Source: Bacteroidales bacterium UBA1223
GTDB lineage: Bacteria; Bacteroidota; Bacteroidia; Bacteroidales; P3
NCBI GenBank assembly: GCA_002309155.1
Contig: DBXB01000054.1
Coordinates: forward strand, 409-6,541
Reading direction: 5' to 3'
Length of the DNA: 6,133 bases
Shown in pieces: positions 5,031 through 6,133 of this stretch (positions are counted from its first letter, which is position 1; every line of letters begins with the position of its first letter). Under the pieces are notes generated by a model, which did not search any database, was not told the DNA's origin, and worked only from the letters and a program-made list of their open reading frames with translations. A program made the position numbers and the translations under genes.

Positions 5031-6133
5031 ATGATATACACAGAAAAAGACAAGAAATTCAAACGATTCACGGTAACATCCGCCCTACCCTACGCCAACG
5101 GTCCTGTACATATAGGTCACCTGGCGGGAGTCTATGTCCCCGCCGACATATATGTGCGCTACCTGCGTTCCCAGGGTGAGGATGTGATGTTCATCGGCGG
5201 AAGCGACGAGCATGGCGTGCCTATCACCATCAAGGCCCGCCGTGAGGGATGCACACCGCAGGATATCGTCGACCGCTACCACAAGATTATCAAGGACAGC
5301 TTCGCCGAACTGGGCATCTCGTTCAGCATCTACAGTCGCACAAGCTGCAAAGAGCACCACGAGACAGCGTCAGCTTATTTCGAGAAACTCTACAAAGAGG
5401 GCAAATTCATCGAGAAGACCTCTATGCAGTACTACGACGAGGAGGCTCACCAGTTCCTCGCCGACAGATACATCACCGGCACCTGCCCTCACTGCGGCAA
5501 CGAGCATGCCTACGGCGACCAATGCGAGGCTTGCGGCACATCGCTCAACGCCACTGACCTGATAAATCCCAAATCCGCTCTCAGCGGCTCGAAACCTGTC
5601 CTGAAAGAGACCAAACACTGGTTCCTGCCCCTAGACCAAGACGAGCCTTGGCTGCGGAAATGGATTCTTGAGAGCCATAAGGAGGATTGGAAAGTCAACG
5701 TCTACGGACAGTGCAAGTCGTGGATTGACGCCGGACTGCAACCCCGCGCCGTCACACGTGACCTGGACTGGGGCGTGAAGGTGCCTCTCGCAGATGCCGA
5801 CGGCAAGGTGCTCTACGTCTGGTTCGACGCTCCCATTGGATATATCTCCTTCACCAAACAACTCAAGGGTGACGACTGGGAGAAATGGTGGAAGAACGAC
5901 GACACCAAGCTGGTACACTTCATCGGCAAAGACAATATCGTGTTCCACTGCATCATCTTCCCCTCGATGCTGCACGCCGACGGAAGCTACATCCTGCCCG
6001 ACAATGTCCCCGCCAACGAATTCCTCAACCTCGAAGGCGACAAGATAAGCACCTCTCGCAACTGGGCAGTATGGTTGCACGAATATCTACAGGACTTCCC
6101 CGGCAAACAGGACGTGCTGCGCTACACCCTCTG
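5031..6133 (+). CDS. metG: Methionyl-tRNA synthetase (5' part)
   Basis: This cytoplasmic enzyme attaches methionine to tRNA-Met using ATP. The first 367 codons are present and the frame is still open at the window edge; Bacteroidetes MetRS is usually about 680 residues, so a little over half is seen. The class I signature HIGH is at residues 27-30 in PYANGPVHIGHL. GGSDEHGVPI (56-65) is the conserved active-site strand. The zinc knuckle has Cys152, Cys155, Cys165 and Cys168 in two CxxC pairs. WFDAPIGYIS and HFIGKDNIVFH are further conserved blocks, and the KMSKS loop is present as KISTS at 338-342, a variant I associate with Bacteroidetes MetRS. No stop or frameshift was found in the part read. 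The ATG at 5031 gives the expected short lead into the Rossmann fold. The upstream gap is 176 bases of repeats plus leader. Confidence 0.97.
   Translation, partial: MIYTEKDKKFKRFTVTSALPYANGPVHIGHLAGVYVPADIYVRYLRSQGEDVMFIGGSDEHGVPITIKARREGCTPQDIVDRYHKIIKDSFAELGISFSIYSRTSCKEHHETASAYFEKLYKEGKFIEKTSMQYYDEEAHQFLADRYITGTCPHCGNEHAYGDQCEACGTSLNATDLINPKSALSGSKPVLKETKHWFLPLDQDEPWLRKWILESHKEDWKVNVYGQCKSWIDAGLQPRAVTRDLDWGVKVPLADADGKVLYVWFDAPIGYISFTKQLKGDDWEKWWKNDDTKLVHFIGKDNIVFHCIIFPSMLHADGSYILPDNVPANEFLNLEGDKISTSRNWAVWLHEYLQDFPGKQDVLRYTL

Overview
The window looks like a chromosomal segment from a Bacteroidales bacterium, most likely Prevotella-like. The evidence is a DUF5606-type protein (a Bacteroidetes family), a PNGase F-like secreted glycoamidase, a Bacteroidetes-style lipoprotein, a methionyl-tRNA synthetase with a KISTS signature loop, a match to the Bacteroidetes promoter consensus (TTTG, 19 bp, TAnnTTTG) and weak A-rich ribosome binding sites. 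The genus is an inference. All six genes are on the + strand.

Layout: (1) 1-508, the 3' end of a BadF/BcrAD-type sugar kinase-like ATPase. (2) 509-664, an intergenic gap holding eight TCTAGANNN units in exact 9-bp phase. (3) 665-1096, a small DUF5606/DUF6852-type protein. (4) 1097-1193, a strong hairpin terminator that overlaps a Bacteroidetes-type promoter. (5) 1194-2957, a secreted PNGase F-like peptide:N-glycosidase with an extra N-terminal domain. (6) 2958-3040, a 14-bp (2 x 7) direct repeat followed by four TCTAGANNN units. (7) 3041-4621, a lipoprotein alpha/beta-hydrolase (esterase-like) with a C-terminal PKD/Ig-like domain. (8) 4618-4854, an unrecognised 78-residue helical protein that overlaps the esterase gene by ATGA. 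(9) 4846-5030, thirteen AAAGTT(C/A) heptads followed by six TCTAGANNN/TCTAGGNNN units. (10) 5031-6133, the 5' 60% or so of metG, running off the window.

Functionally, the PNGase F-like enzyme and the esterase lipoprotein are both exported and adjacent, which suggests a small glycoprotein-degrading module. The flanking genes are housekeeping or intracellular. The kinase at the left edge could act on an amino sugar, but a pathway link to the PNGase is only inference.

The most unusual content is in the intergenic gaps. Three of four gaps carry strictly 9-bp-phased arrays with a palindromic TCTAGA core (18 units in total, CTAG kept in every one), each lying just upstream of a start codon. In two of the three a heptanucleotide tract comes first, beginning at the stop codon of the upstream gene. 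The fourth gap, which has a normal terminator and promoter, has neither repeat. I know of no named description of this composite element.
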